A stretch of DNA of 7,257 bases from NCBI GenBank assembly GCA_934102255.1, contig CAKOSN010000053.1:1-7257 (forward strand), given 5' to 3'. The translations under genes were made by a program, and so were the position numbers. This DNA is from an uncultured Bacilli bacterium (GTDB lineage Bacteria; Bacillota_I; Bacilli_A; RF39; UBA660). A model generated the notes under the pieces. The model saw only the letters and a program-made list of their open reading frames with translations, made no database searches and was not told where the DNA came from. This document shows positions 1 to 6,935 of the stretch, piece by piece (positions within the stretch are counted from its first letter, which is position 1; every line of letters starts with the position of its first letter).

Positions 1-1
1 A

Positions 2-10
2 TGTTATAAT
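2..10 (+). promoter_or_regulatory. Extended -10 promoter element for the S1-domain gene
   Basis: TGTTATAAT is a perfect extended -10 (TG-n-TATAAT) with TATAAT at 5-10. Transcription would start near position 17, giving a leader of under 20 nt that still contains the ribosome site. Any -35 lies outside the window. The same nine bases recur at 675-683. Confidence 0.6.
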
Positions 11-33
11 ATTAACCGAATGGTGGTGGTACT

Positions 34-396
34 TTGCCAAAGGTAAATAAAAAAGATATTATTCAAGTGAAAATTACTGGAATACAGAAATATGGGGCTT
101 TTGCTTCTTTATCTGATGATGATTATAAGGGATTAATTCATATTTCGGAGATATCTTATGGATATGTTAAAGATGTTCATGATTTTGTAAGTGTTGGGGA
201 TAATATTTATGCTGAAGTGATTCAAGTTGATGATTATGATAAGAAAATAAAACTTAGTATTAAGGATATTGATTATAAAAAGAGTGGAGTTAAGTTAAAG
301 AGAATGTCTGAGACTAAGAGTGGTTTTCAACCTTTAGAGGATCATTTAGAGGGATGGATTAATCAAAAAATTAAAGATATTACTAATGAATTTTAA
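34..396 (+). CDS. yugI: S1-domain RNA-binding protein, YugI/CvfD (general stress protein 13) type
   Basis: A 120-residue cytoplasmic protein with one S1 (OB-fold) RNA-binding domain at about residues 6-78, followed by a short basic linker and a C-terminal segment. The S1 signatures are visible: ITGIQKYGAFASL (strand with the aromatic RNA-binding face), GLIHISEI, VSVGDNIYAEVIQVD and KIKLSIKD. The tail GFQPLEDHLEGWINQ matches the conserved C-terminal helix of the YugI/CvfD family and separates it from ribosomal protein S1 fragments. Family members are ribosome-associated or post-transcriptional regulators linked to stress and virulence. The exact role here is inferred. The start is TTG at 34: no in-frame ATG precedes the domain, GGTGG at 22-26 gives a ribosome site 7 nt upstream, and a promoter -10 lies at 5-10. 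The ATG at 20 is in another frame and stops after a few codons. The gene is monocistronic, with a terminator at 417-450. Confidence 0.88.
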   Translation: MPKVNKKDIIQVKITGIQKYGAFASLSDDDYKGLIHISEISYGYVKDVHDFVSVGDNIYAEVIQVDDYDKKIKLSIKDIDYKKSGVKLKRMSETKSGFQPLEDHLEGWINQKIKDITNEF

Positions 397-416
397 ATTT
401 TGATAAGTTATAAATT

Positions 417-450
417 ACATCATTTCTTAAAGATAAGGGGTGATGTTTTT
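417..450 (+). terminator. Rho-independent terminator of the S1-domain gene
   Basis: A 13-bp stem pairs 417-429 with 434-446 around the loop AAGA, with three consecutive U-G wobbles in the middle, and is followed by a short T run at 446-450. It starts 20 nt after the stop codon. The right arm also contains AAGGGGTGATG, which looks like a strong Shine-Dalgarno for the 8-codon ORF at 451, so the hairpin could instead hide a ribosome site. Termination is the simpler reading. Confidence 0.65.
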
Positions 451-477
451 ATGTGTGTTAAGAAAAAGAAATATTAG
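451..477 (+). other. Possible 8-codon ORF with a strong ribosome site (MCVKKKKY)
   Basis: ATG at 451 is followed by seven codons and TAG. It is preceded by AAGGGGTGATG (435-445), close to the ideal anti-16S complement, with a 5-nt gap. The ribosome site is better than those of several real genes here. It lies entirely in the right arm of the hairpin at 417-446, which would hide it when folded. It could be the start of a decayed gene, a leader peptide or chance. Nothing downstream supports a longer product. Confidence 0.2.
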
Positions 478-674
478 GTTAAGTGATGATTATTTAAAAA
501 TAGTTTTTATAAAATAGGAATAAAGAAGAAGTTATTTTTTTATGTTTAAAATACTTATTTATTCTTTTTGCTATGAAATATATTTTTTATAATAATTTTT
601 TATTATTGTATTTTAAATCTAATAATTTGAAAATATATTTATCTAGAAAAAATATAGTAAAATTAATAAATAAA

Positions 675-683
675 TGTTATAAT
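675..683 (+). promoter_or_regulatory. Extended -10 promoter of the metallopeptidase gene
   Basis: TGTTATAAT, with TATAAT at 678-683, is a perfect extended -10 and is identical to the element at 2-10. No recognisable -35 lies 16-18 nt upstream, as expected for an extended -10 promoter. Transcription would begin near 690, with AAGGAG at 696-701 just downstream and the ATG at 710. Confidence 0.65.
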
Positions 684-709
684 ACTATCCACAAAAAGGA
701 GAAAAGACT

Positions 710-2172
710 ATGATAAAAGAGAAAAAGATCAATGATATTACATTAATATATGATACAGTTAAAAATAAAAATATTGAAGAAATTGAAAATACTATAAAAT
801 TAAATCCAACACTTTTAAATAGTTATCAAGGAAAAAATTTATCTTTAGTTCATATTGATAAAGAAAATACAATTTTTATTGAAGATTTTGATGTTTTCTT
901 TCAAGAACAAATAAAATCACTATTAAATAATAAGTACTTTATGTCAGTTGTAAAAAAGGGAGAGGTACTTTTTAAATTATATATTGCTTTAATAAATAAA
1001 GAAGAAAGTTTATTGAATAATGATAGTATTTTTACTTATATTGCAACAAGGTATTATATGGAAAACAAAGACTGGAATACTTTTTTTCAGTTTTTAAAAA
1101 CGCATGATAATAAATTAGAATTGGAAAATTGGTTAAAAGATAAAAGTAGATTTTCTACTTATAATCATTATTTAAAAATAATTACAAATAGTTTAAATCA
1201 ACAGGATTTTATTTTTTTTGATAATTTTGAAGAAATTTTTTCTAAAGTATTAATTGATCTTGCTAAAATAAATAATAAAGAGGATTTGCCTTTAAAGAAG
1301 AAGGATGAGGCAGAGAAAATTTTTCTTGACTTTTTAAATAGGATAGGGGCTCCACAAAGTTGGTGTGATTTATATATTCAATTAAAAGAAAATCATGGAA
1401 TGACAAAGGATAGTGATAAAGTTTCATGCTGTTACTTGGATATGCAGGATAATCAGGTTAAAATTAATGTTAATAGTGATGGATTTATTGATGGTTTTAT
1501 TACTTTAGTTCATGAGTTTTCTCACTATGTATCTATGTCTTATAAATATACATTAGGTAAAGAAGATTGTTTAAAGGGAATTGCAGAATTTCCGGTATCT
1601 TTTTTGAAAAATTAGCTGCAAAATACTTAATAGAAATTGGTTATCCTAAATCAATTGTAGAAAGTATTGCTAGTTTTAGAAATCAAAATAATTTCTTAAT
1701 TGTTATGCCATTTTATAATATTTTCGTTGATATTCAAAAATATAATAATGGAGAGGTAATTACGTTAGAAAATAAAGTAGAAGAGCAAAAAAGGAGATTA
1801 AATATTGAAACGAGTATTGAAGAAAAACTTACTAATTACACTACTGATAATCAAGAAATAGTTAAATTAATAGAATATCTTCAAAATAAAAAATTTAACT
1901 ATGAGGAAATAGTAAAAAAGAATATTGATGAAGATGTTAAACTTTTATATCAGAAGGGGAATACGATTATAGAAATTTATCAATATTTAATTGGAAATCA
2001 TATAGCAGATATTTTATTAGAACAAGACTTAGAAATAATACTACCTAAAATGTTTAATATAACTACTCATTTGGAATACTTTACACTCTCTCAAGTATTA
2101 AAGTACTTAGGAATTGAGAATATGTGGAAGGCAACTCAAAATGAAGAGGTGAAAAGAAGAAAAAGGTCTTAA
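710..2172 (+). pseudogene. M3-like zinc metallopeptidase (oligoendopeptidase F type), split by a -1 frameshift
   Basis: Two overlapping reading frames (710-1615, 301 codons; then the -1 frame to 2172) form one protein of about 487 residues, somewhat shorter than the roughly 600 usual for PepF-type enzymes. The first part ends with the catalytic centre TLVHEFSHYV: zinc ligands His268 and His272, catalytic Glu269, and a likely third ligand Glu293 in GIAEFP, spaced as in M3 gluzincins. The second part supplies the helical half, including FFEKLAAKYL, YQYLIGNHIADILLEQ and FTLSQVLKYLGIEN, which resemble the conserved M3 C-terminal motifs. There is no signal peptide or membrane segment, so it probably cleaves peptides in the cytoplasm. 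The start is ATG with AAGGAG 8 nt upstream. The break falls at six Ts (1600-1605); one extra T would restore the frame. It may be a sequencing error, a recent mutation or ribosomal slippage, so 'pseudogene' is provisional. Alone, the 301-residue product keeps the zinc site but lacks the substrate-channel half and is probably inactive. Family assignment is by motif. Confidence 0.75.
1599..1606 (+). other. Frameshift site in the metallopeptidase: T6 run forming a T TTT TTG heptamer
   Basis: In the upstream frame the codons are TCT TTT TTG AAA AAT TAG. T TTT TTG fits the X XXY YYZ pattern of -1 slippery sites in the correct register, and slipping back one base gives GAA AAA TTA and the rest of the enzyme. 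The stop of the upstream frame follows three codons later at 1613-1615. No strong stem-loop lies 5-9 nt downstream and no Shine-Dalgarno-like enhancer lies upstream, so programmed slippage is possible but not favoured over a lost T. Confidence 0.5.
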
Positions 2173-2200
2173 TTAGTTTTATTTCTAATTAAGACTTTTT
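2162..2200 (+). terminator. Strong terminator of the metallopeptidase gene, stop codon inside the stem
   Basis: A perfect 11-bp stem pairs 2166-2176 with 2185-2195 around an 8-nt loop and is followed by five Ts. An A tract at 2161-2164 lets it also work on the other strand. The gene's stop codon (2170-2172) lies within the left arm. It isolates the peptidase from the downstream two-component operon. Confidence 0.85.
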
Positions 2201-2267
2201 CTAAGTTATTGATGAATAAATACATAATATAGGAAAGAACCATTAAAATAATAATTCCTTTTTTATA

Positions 2268-2281
2268 TTACAAAACTGTAA
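2268..2281 (+). promoter_or_regulatory. BceR-type operator upstream of the response regulator gene
   Basis: TTACAAAACTGTAA matches the TNACA-N4-TGTAA box known for BceR-like regulators, with complete half-sites. It ends 23 nt before the -10 at 2305 and so lies directly at the -35 position, where no recognisable -35 is present. This is the arrangement expected for an activator contacting RNA polymerase. It differs from the box at 4018-4031 in one base of the spacer. It suggests that the regulator controls its own operon. Confidence 0.7.
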
Positions 2282-2297
2282 GGTAAGATCTACCTTA
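2279..2297. repeat. Inverted repeat in the promoter spacer (TAAGGTA-N5-TACCTTA)
   Basis: Perfect 7-bp arms at 2279-2285 and 2291-2297 flank AGATC. The element shares three bases with the BceR-type box and fills the region between that box and the -10, so a protein bound here would affect polymerase directly. No equivalent is present at the transporter promoter. It could be a second regulator's operator or chance. Confidence 0.4.
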
Positions 2298-2301
2298 TTC
2301 G

Positions 2302-2310
2302 TGGTATAAT
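2302..2310 (+). promoter_or_regulatory. Extended -10 promoter of the two-component operon
   Basis: TGGTATAAT with TATAAT at 2305-2310 is a perfect extended -10. Sequence 17-18 nt upstream (about 2281-2287) does not resemble TTGACA, consistent with activation through the adjacent operator. Transcription would start near 2317, giving a leader of about 20 nt. Confidence 0.65.
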
Positions 2311-2336
2311 AATTTATAAGAAATGTGGTGAAATAT

Positions 2337-2999
2337 ATGAAGAAAGTTATGATTATTGAAGATGATAATGCAATATGTAACGAGTTATCAGAACTTTTAG
2401 AAAATAATAATTATAAACCTATCATTTTAAGAAACTTTAAAAATTCTTTAAATGAAATATTTAAATCTTCACCAGATTTAATATTACTAGATATAAACAT
2501 ACCTTATATAAATGGTGAAATATTACTACAAGATCTAAGAAAAACATCTAATATTCCTGTAATAATGGTAACTAGTAGAAATTCTGAAATTGATGAGGCA
2601 TTATCTATTTCTTATGGAGCAGATGATTATATAACTAAACCATATAATCCTAATATACTTCTTCTAAGAATTGGGGCAGTATTAAAAAGAACAAATGCAA
2701 AATCAAATGTTCTTTCATATAAAGATTTAAAAATAAATGTTCAAAAAGGAATTATAAAAAAAGAAGATACAGAAATTATTTTAACTAAAAATGAGATGAT
2801 AATATTTTGCTTTTTACTTAATCATCAAAATAAAATTGTTACTAGAGATGAACTTATGACAGATTTATGGAACAATGATGAGTTTATTAATGATAATGCT
2901 CTAACTGTAAATATAAGTAGATTAAGAGCAAAATTAAAAAGTGTTGGCTATGAAGATGCAATAGATACTAGAAAAGGAATGGGTTATATTTTATTATGA
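2337..2999 (+). CDS. bceR: OmpR/PhoB-family response regulator, BceR type
   Basis: A 220-residue cytoplasmic DNA-binding regulator expected to be phosphorylated by the kinase encoded next. The receiver domain (residues 1-115) has the acidic pair at Asp9-Asp10 (IIEDD), phospho-acceptor Asp52 (LILLDINIP), switch Thr79 (VTS) and Lys101 (TKPYNP). The winged-helix domain (about 125-220) carries LTKNEMIIFCFLLNHQNKIV, ELMTDLWNN, NALTVNISRLRAKL and the terminal hairpin TRKGMGYILL. Length and layout fit BceR-like regulators. I chose ATG 2337, giving MKKVMIIEDD with GGTG (2327-2330) as ribosome site, rather than the GTG at 2325. That GTG would add four residues and place the ribosome site inside the coding sequence. 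It is the first gene of an operon with the kinase (ATGA overlap). The BceR-type boxes at 2268 and 4018 are its probable targets. The match to Bce type rests on the neighbours as much as on its own sequence. Confidence 0.92.
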   Translation: MKKVMIIEDDNAICNELSELLENNNYKPIILRNFKNSLNEIFKSSPDLILLDINIPYINGEILLQDLRKTSNIPVIMVTSRNSEIDEALSISYGADDYITKPYNPNILLLRIGAVLKRTNAKSNVLSYKDLKINVQKGIIKKEDTEIILTKNEMIIFCFLLNHQNKIVTRDELMTDLWNNDEFINDNALTVNISRLRAKLKSVGYEDAIDTRKGMGYILL

Positions 3000-4015
3000 A
3001 ATTTGGTAGATATTTAAAAGATAAACTTTATGCACTTCTTCTATCACTAATTAGTATTGGTATCATATTACTTATATTCTTTGCTTTCAAAATTGATAAT
3101 GGTGTAATAATTGCCACAATATTTGTATTAATCATTTGGAGTTTATCGCTTTTATTAATTGATTATTTAAGAAAGAAAAAATTTTATACAGAATTAATTT
3201 CTAATATTGAGGCATTAGATAAAGGTTATTTAGTATTAGAAACTCTTGATAAACCAGTATTTTATGAAGGCAAATTATTGTATCAAGCACTCTATGAAAT
3301 TAATAAATCAATGAGTGAAAATGTTAATAGAATAGAAGAACAATGGGATGACTTTAAAAACTATATAGAAATGTGGATCCATGAAGTAAAAATTCCATTA
3401 GCAACTTTAATATTGATTAGTAATAATCATAAAGATAAATTTGATAAAAAGACAAAATCACAATTAAAACGATTAGAGGATTATGTAGAGCAAGTATTAT
3501 ATTATGCAAGAAGTGAGAATGCAGAAAAAGATTATTTGATAAAAGATACAGAATTATCAAAAGTAATAAAAAATGTAGGTCTTAAAAACATGGTTGACCT
3601 ACTAGAAAATAAAGTTGATTATAATGTTGAAAACGTTAATGTTAAAGTCTTAACCGATTCTAAATGGTTAGAATTTATATTAGGTCAAATTATTAATAAT
3701 TGTATTAAATATAAAAGAGATATTAATAATTCTTACATCAAAATATCTGTAAGAGATGAAAAATATAAAACTACACTTATAATTGAAGATAATGGCATAG
3801 GAATAAAAGCTTCTGATTTAAAGCAAGTATTTGATAAGTCCTTTACAGGAGAAAATGGAAGGAATACAAGTAAATCAACTGGTATGGGATTATTTATTGC
3901 TAAAAATATGTGTAGTAAACTAGGGCATAAAATAAATATTGAATCAAAAGAAAATGAATATACACGAGTATATATAACATTTGCAAAAGACAAATATTAC
4001 GAAGTTTTAAAGTAA
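2996..4015 (+). CDS. bceS: Intramembrane-sensing histidine kinase, BceS type
   Basis: A 339-residue membrane kinase that should phosphorylate the preceding regulator. Two membrane helices (about 12-32 and 36-57) are joined by only a few residues, so there is almost no extracellular sensor. This is the hallmark of kinases that receive their signal from a partner BceAB transporter. The phospho-acceptor is His129 in MWIHEVKIPLA, matching the family's W-x-HE-x-K-x-P-x-A box. The ATPase domain has the N box around Asn234-Asn235 (QIINNCIKYK), the G1 box DNGIGI (265-270), the F box FDKSFTG (279-285) and the G2 box STGMGLFIAK (294-303), so it looks fully active. ATG 2996 overlaps the regulator's TGA (ATGA), implying translational coupling. 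The length is close to that of B. subtilis BceS. No terminator separates it from the transporter genes, but they have their own promoter region. Confidence 0.92.
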   Translation: MKFGRYLKDKLYALLLSLISIGIILLIFFAFKIDNGVIIATIFVLIIWSLSLLLIDYLRKKKFYTELISNIEALDKGYLVLETLDKPVFYEGKLLYQALYEINKSMSENVNRIEEQWDDFKNYIEMWIHEVKIPLATLILISNNHKDKFDKKTKSQLKRLEDYVEQVLYYARSENAEKDYLIKDTELSKVIKNVGLKNMVDLLENKVDYNVENVNVKVLTDSKWLEFILGQIINNCIKYKRDINNSYIKISVRDEKYKTTLIIEDNGIGIKASDLKQVFDKSFTGENGRNTSKSTGMGLFIAKNMCSKLGHKINIESKENEYTRVYITFAKDKYYEVLK

Positions 4016-4016
4016 T

Positions 4017-4042
4017 ATTACAAAATTGTAATGTTCTGTAAT
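4017..4042 (+). promoter_or_regulatory. BceR-type operator upstream of the transporter genes, with an extra half-site
   Basis: TTACAAAATTGTAA (4018-4031) matches TNACA-N4-TGTAA and extends to a perfect dyad ATTACAA-AA-TTGTAAT at 4017-4032. A further TGTAAT half-site at 4037-4042 repeats the right half exactly 10 nt downstream, one helical turn, so a second regulator could bind on the same DNA face. It starts directly after the kinase stop codon and lies just upstream of the probable -35 (4044-4049). Confidence 0.75.
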
Positions 4043-4043
4043 A

Positions 4044-4073
4044 TTGAACGAACGACAAAATAATATTTTTAAT
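4044..4073 (+). promoter_or_regulatory. Probable promoter of the ABC transporter genes
   Basis: A moderate -35, TTGAAC (4044-4049), is followed after 18 nt by the -10-like TTTAAT (4068-4073). The start would be near 4080. The surroundings are so AT-rich that other -10 assignments, such as TATTAT at 4075, are possible. The weak elements and adjacent operator fit inducible expression. Confidence 0.4.
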
Positions 4074-4102
4074 TTATTATTATTTATGGAAGGAGAAATT
4101 AT

Positions 4103-4870
4103 ATGGAAAATATTTTAAAAGTTGACAAAATTGAAAAATACTATGGTAGTCGTTCATCTTTAACAAAGGCGATTGATAATTTATCATTTGAAGTTGATAA
4201 AGGCGAATTTGTTGCTATCATGGGAGCATCTGGATCAGGTAAAACTACTCTTTTAAATGTTATTTCTACTATTGATAGAGTAACATCTGGGCATATTTAT
4301 GTTGGTGGTGAAGATATAACAAAATTAAAAGGAAACCAACTTAATAAATTTAGAAGAGAAGAATTGGGATTTATCTTTCAGGATTTTAACTTGTTAGATA
4401 CTTTAACTGCCTATGAAAATATTGCACTTGCTCTATCTATTCAAAATGCTAATGCATCAGAAATTGAAGAAAAGATAAAGAAAGTTGCTGATGAATTAGA
4501 TATTAAAGATATCTTAAAGAAATATCCTTATCAAATGAGTGGAGGACAAAAACAAAGAGTTGCATCTGCTAGAGCAATTATTACAGATCCAAAGTTAATA
4601 CTTGCAGATGAGCCAACAGGAGCATTAGATTCTAAATCTGCTAAAATGTTACTTGAAAAATTTAATCATTTAAACGAAGAACTTTCAGCAACAATTCTTA
4701 TGGTAACTCATGATGCTTTTACTGCCTCTTATGCACAAAGAGTGGTCTTTATCAAAGATGGTAAAATTTTTAAAGAGATTCATAAAGGTAATGATTCTAG
4801 GAAAGAATTTTTTGATAAGATTATTGATGTAGTAACATTACTTGGTGGCGATTTAAATGATGCTTTGTAA
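4103..4870 (+). CDS. bceA: Antimicrobial-peptide ABC transporter ATP-binding protein, BceA type
   Basis: A 255-residue ATPase of the MacB/LolD-like class that powers the FtsX-type permease encoded next. All nucleotide-binding motifs are present: A-loop Tyr13/Tyr14, Walker A GASGSGKT (41-48), Q-loop Gln93 (FIFQDFNLLD), signature MSGGQKQRV (145-153), Walker B LILADE (165-170) with Glu170, D-loop GALDSKS and switch His203 (MVTHDAFTASYA). The C-terminal extension containing EFFDKIIDVVTLLGGDLNDA is typical of Bce-type ATPases and absent from generic LolD proteins. Known Bce transporters protect against cell-wall-active peptides such as bacitracin or lantibiotics by freeing their lipid targets. The substrate here cannot be read from the sequence. 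The start is ATG 4103 with AAGGAG at 4090-4095. Its end overlaps the permease start by 14 nt. Confidence 0.93.
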   Translation: MENILKVDKIEKYYGSRSSLTKAIDNLSFEVDKGEFVAIMGASGSGKTTLLNVISTIDRVTSGHIYVGGEDITKLKGNQLNKFRREELGFIFQDFNLLDTLTAYENIALALSIQNANASEIEEKIKKVADELDIKDILKKYPYQMSGGQKQRVASARAIITDPKLILADEPTGALDSKSAKMLLEKFNHLNEELSATILMVTHDAFTASYAQRVVFIKDGKIFKEIHKGNDSRKEFFDKIIDVVTLLGGDLNDAL

Positions 4871-6935
4871 ATTATCAATAAAAAACATTAAGAAAAGTAT
4901 GAAAGACTATGCCATCTACTTTTTTACTTTAATTCTTGGTGTAGCAATATTTTATGTATTTAATGCACTTGGCTCACAAACAGTAATGTTAGATGTATCA
5001 TCATCTACTGAAGAATTAATTGAACTTATGATGACAATGTTATCTGGAGTTAGTGTATTTGTGTCATTTATACTAGGATTTTTGATTATATATGCTTCAA
5101 GATTTTTAATAAAAAGAAGAAATAAAGAATTTGGTATTTATTTAACTCTTGGTATGAGTAAAAGAAAAATATCTATGATTCTATTCTTTGAAACACTATT
5201 TATTGGAATTATCTCATTAGTAGTAGGTCTTGGAATAGGTATTATTCTATCCCAATTAATGAGTTTAGTAGTTGCTAATATGTTTGAAGCAAATCTTACA
5301 AAATTCGCATTTGTATTTTCTAAAGCATCTTGTATTAAAACTATAATTTACTTTGGAATTATGTACTTACTTGTAATGATTTTTAATACTTATAGTGTAA
5401 GCAAATGTAAGTTAATAGATTTATTAAATGGTGCAAAAAAAAGTGAAAAAATTAAACTTAAAAATCCAATTTTATGTATAATTATTTTTATTATTTCATG
5501 CTTAGTTTTGGGTAAAGCATATCACATGGTAACAGTTGAGTTTCTTACTTTACAAGATGTTAAAGATATATTAAAACCAATAGTAATGGGAGCAGTATCA
5601 ACATTCTTTATTTTTTGGTCTTTATCAGGACTTATTTTAAGAATTGCTATGAGTATAAAGAAATTTTATTATAAAGGATTAAATAGTTTTACTTTAAGAC
5701 AGTTTAGTAGCAAGATCAATACAACAGTTTTTTCAACAACAATTATTTGTTTAATGTTATTTATTACAATATGTTTATTATCTGCTTGTCTAACAATGAA
5801 AAATTCAATGAATGCTAACATAAGAGAACTAGCACCTGCTGACTTTGAATTTACAATTAATATGAACATGGATAAATACTATGATAGTTTTAGAAATTAT
5901 GGTTATAATGATAATCAAATTAAAAATTCTCATTATACTGCATTAGAAATGTTTGATGTATTCAATTATGATATTACTAAAGATATAAAGGAATATATTG
6001 AAATTAATACTTATGCAACACCAGACTTAACTATGAATCAAACTCTAGGATCGAAACTAGTTGAAGTAAGAACAAGTTTTCCTTTTTTGCAATATGATAC
6101 AAAAGAATCAATAATGAAAATAAGCGATTATAATAAAGTGGCTAGGTTTTATGGAAATGAAGAATATTCTCTTAAAGAAGATGAATATATGATAGTTGCA
6201 GATTTTAAATCAATGGTTGAAATTAGGAATATCGCTTTAAAAAATGGGGAACAAATCAATTTGTTTGGTCATACATTAAAACCAAAATATGATTCTTGCC
6301 GAGATGGTTTTCTAGAAATGTCTAGTAATCATATTAATACAGGAATTATATTAGTTTCTGATAATGTCATAGATGAAAATTATTTAATTAAAAATCATCT
6401 TATAGGTAATTATATTGCTACTGATAAAGAAGAAATCATAAAAATAGAAGATAATATTAATAAACTAGCAAAAAATCCAAAAGCAAACGATTATTTACTT
6501 CCTAGTGGTTCTACTAAGTTATCTATCAAAGAGGCAACAACTGGATTATCAGCAATGGTAACATTTATTGGGTTATATTTGGGAGTTATCTTTCTAATTA
6601 GTAGTGCAGCAATACTTGGATTAAAAGAATTATCTGAAAGTAGTGATAATAAACAAAGATTTAGAATGTTAAGAAAAATTGGTACAGATGAAAAGATGAT
6701 TAATAAAGCATTATTTAGACAAATTGCAATATTCTTTATGCTACCATTAATATTGGCTCTAATCCATTCTGTATTTGGAATAATGTTTGCTATGAAAATT
6801 TTAGAGGTATTATTTGGTAATGAACAATTATCACCATCAATTATAATGACTGCTATATTTATAGTCGTTATATATGGAGGATATTTCTTAATTACTTATT
6901 ATTGTAGTAAAAATATTATTAAGGAGCGATACTAA
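4857..6935 (+). CDS. bceB: Bce-type ABC transporter permease (FtsX-like), antimicrobial-peptide resistance and sensing
   Basis: A 692-residue membrane protein with the BceB layout of 10 helices, at roughly 19-38, 64-82, 107-133, 160-178, 204-222, 242-264, 290-312, 565-590, 620-646 and 662-683. A large extracellular region of about 250 residues lies between helices 7 and 8. The FtsX-type segment RRNKEFGIYLTLGMSKRKI (87-105) is the cytoplasmic coupling region before helix 3. Its C-terminal counterpart is KQRFRMLRKIGTDEKMI (599-615). In studied systems the extracellular domain is where the peptide or its lipid complex is recognised, and the permease also signals to the kinase. It is slightly longer than B. 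subtilis BceB (about 650). Two adjacent ATGs (4857 and 4860) are possible starts; GGTGG at 4844-4848 serves either. The gene overlaps the ATPase gene by 14 nt and its TAA overlaps the ATG of a small downstream ORF. Confidence 0.92.
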   Translation: MMLCKLSIKNIKKSMKDYAIYFFTLILGVAIFYVFNALGSQTVMLDVSSSTEELIELMMTMLSGVSVFVSFILGFLIIYASRFLIKRRNKEFGIYLTLGMSKRKISMILFFETLFIGIISLVVGLGIGIILSQLMSLVVANMFEANLTKFAFVFSKASCIKTIIYFGIMYLLVMIFNTYSVSKCKLIDLLNGAKKSEKIKLKNPILCIIIFIISCLVLGKAYHMVTVEFLTLQDVKDILKPIVMGAVSTFFIFWSLSGLILRIAMSIKKFYYKGLNSFTLRQFSSKINTTVFSTTIICLMLFITICLLSACLTMKNSMNANIRELAPADFEFTINMNMDKYYDSFRNYGYNDNQIKNSHYTALEMFDVFNYDITKDIKEYIEINTYATPDLTMNQTLGSKLVEVRTSFPFLQYDTKESIMKISDYNKVARFYGNEEYSLKEDEYMIVADFKSMVEIRNIALKNGEQINLFGHTLKPKYDSCRDGFLEMSSNHINTGIILVSDNVIDENYLIKNHLIGNYIATDKEEIIKIEDNINKLAKNPKANDYLLPSGSTKLSIKEATTGLSAMVTFIGLYLGVIFLISSAAILGLKELSESSDNKQRFRMLRKIGTDEKMINKALFRQIAIFFMLPLILALIHSVFGIMFAMKILEVLFGNEQLSPSIIMTAIFIVVIYGGYFLITYYCSKNIIKERY

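Larger units (their letters stand above)
397..709. other. AT-rich intergenic spacer between S1 gene and peptidase gene
   Basis: This 313-nt stretch holds the S1-gene terminator (417-450), a doubtful 8-codon ORF (451-477) and the peptidase promoter (675-683) with its ribosome site (696-701). Between about 478 and 670 the sequence is almost entirely A and T. Only very short ORFs without ribosome sites occur there, for example a 16-codon one at 542. I see no RNA gene or repeat array. A weak pure-AT dyad (591-596 with 602-607) is what such composition gives by chance. Confidence 0.6.

Noticed and set aside
542..592. 16-codon hydrophobic ORF in the AT-rich spacer
   Set aside because: No ribosome site at a proper distance, and the length and Phe/Ile/Tyr content are expected by chance in such AT-rich DNA.
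591..607. AATAAT-N5-ATTATT dyad
   Set aside because: A pure A/T hairpin too weak to be a terminator or operator, with no gene end beside it.
1567..1615. ATG at 1567 as start of an independent gene for the 1567-2172 frame
   Set aside because: The first residues (MFKGNCRISG) do not resemble the family, there is no promoter, and the rest is clearly the C-terminal half of the M3-like enzyme begun at 710. It is a frameshift continuation.
2231..2264. AGGAA...TTCCT followed by six Ts, as a possible terminator or attenuator
   Set aside because: Only a 5-bp stem with a 19-nt loop, and the strong terminator at 2162-2200 already ends the upstream gene.
2325..2336. GTG at 2325 as start of the response regulator
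   Set aside because: It would add four residues before the typical MKKVMIIEDD start and would consume the GGTG ribosome site serving ATG 2337.
3733..3993. 86-residue ORF on the minus strand
   Set aside because: It lies opposite the kinase ATPase domain, which has intact N, G1, F and G2 boxes. It has no family resemblance and is a shadow ORF.
5669..5869. 66-residue ORF on the minus strand
   Set aside because: It is antisense to helix 7 of the permease. Its hydrophobic content mirrors the opposite strand, and it shows no domain.
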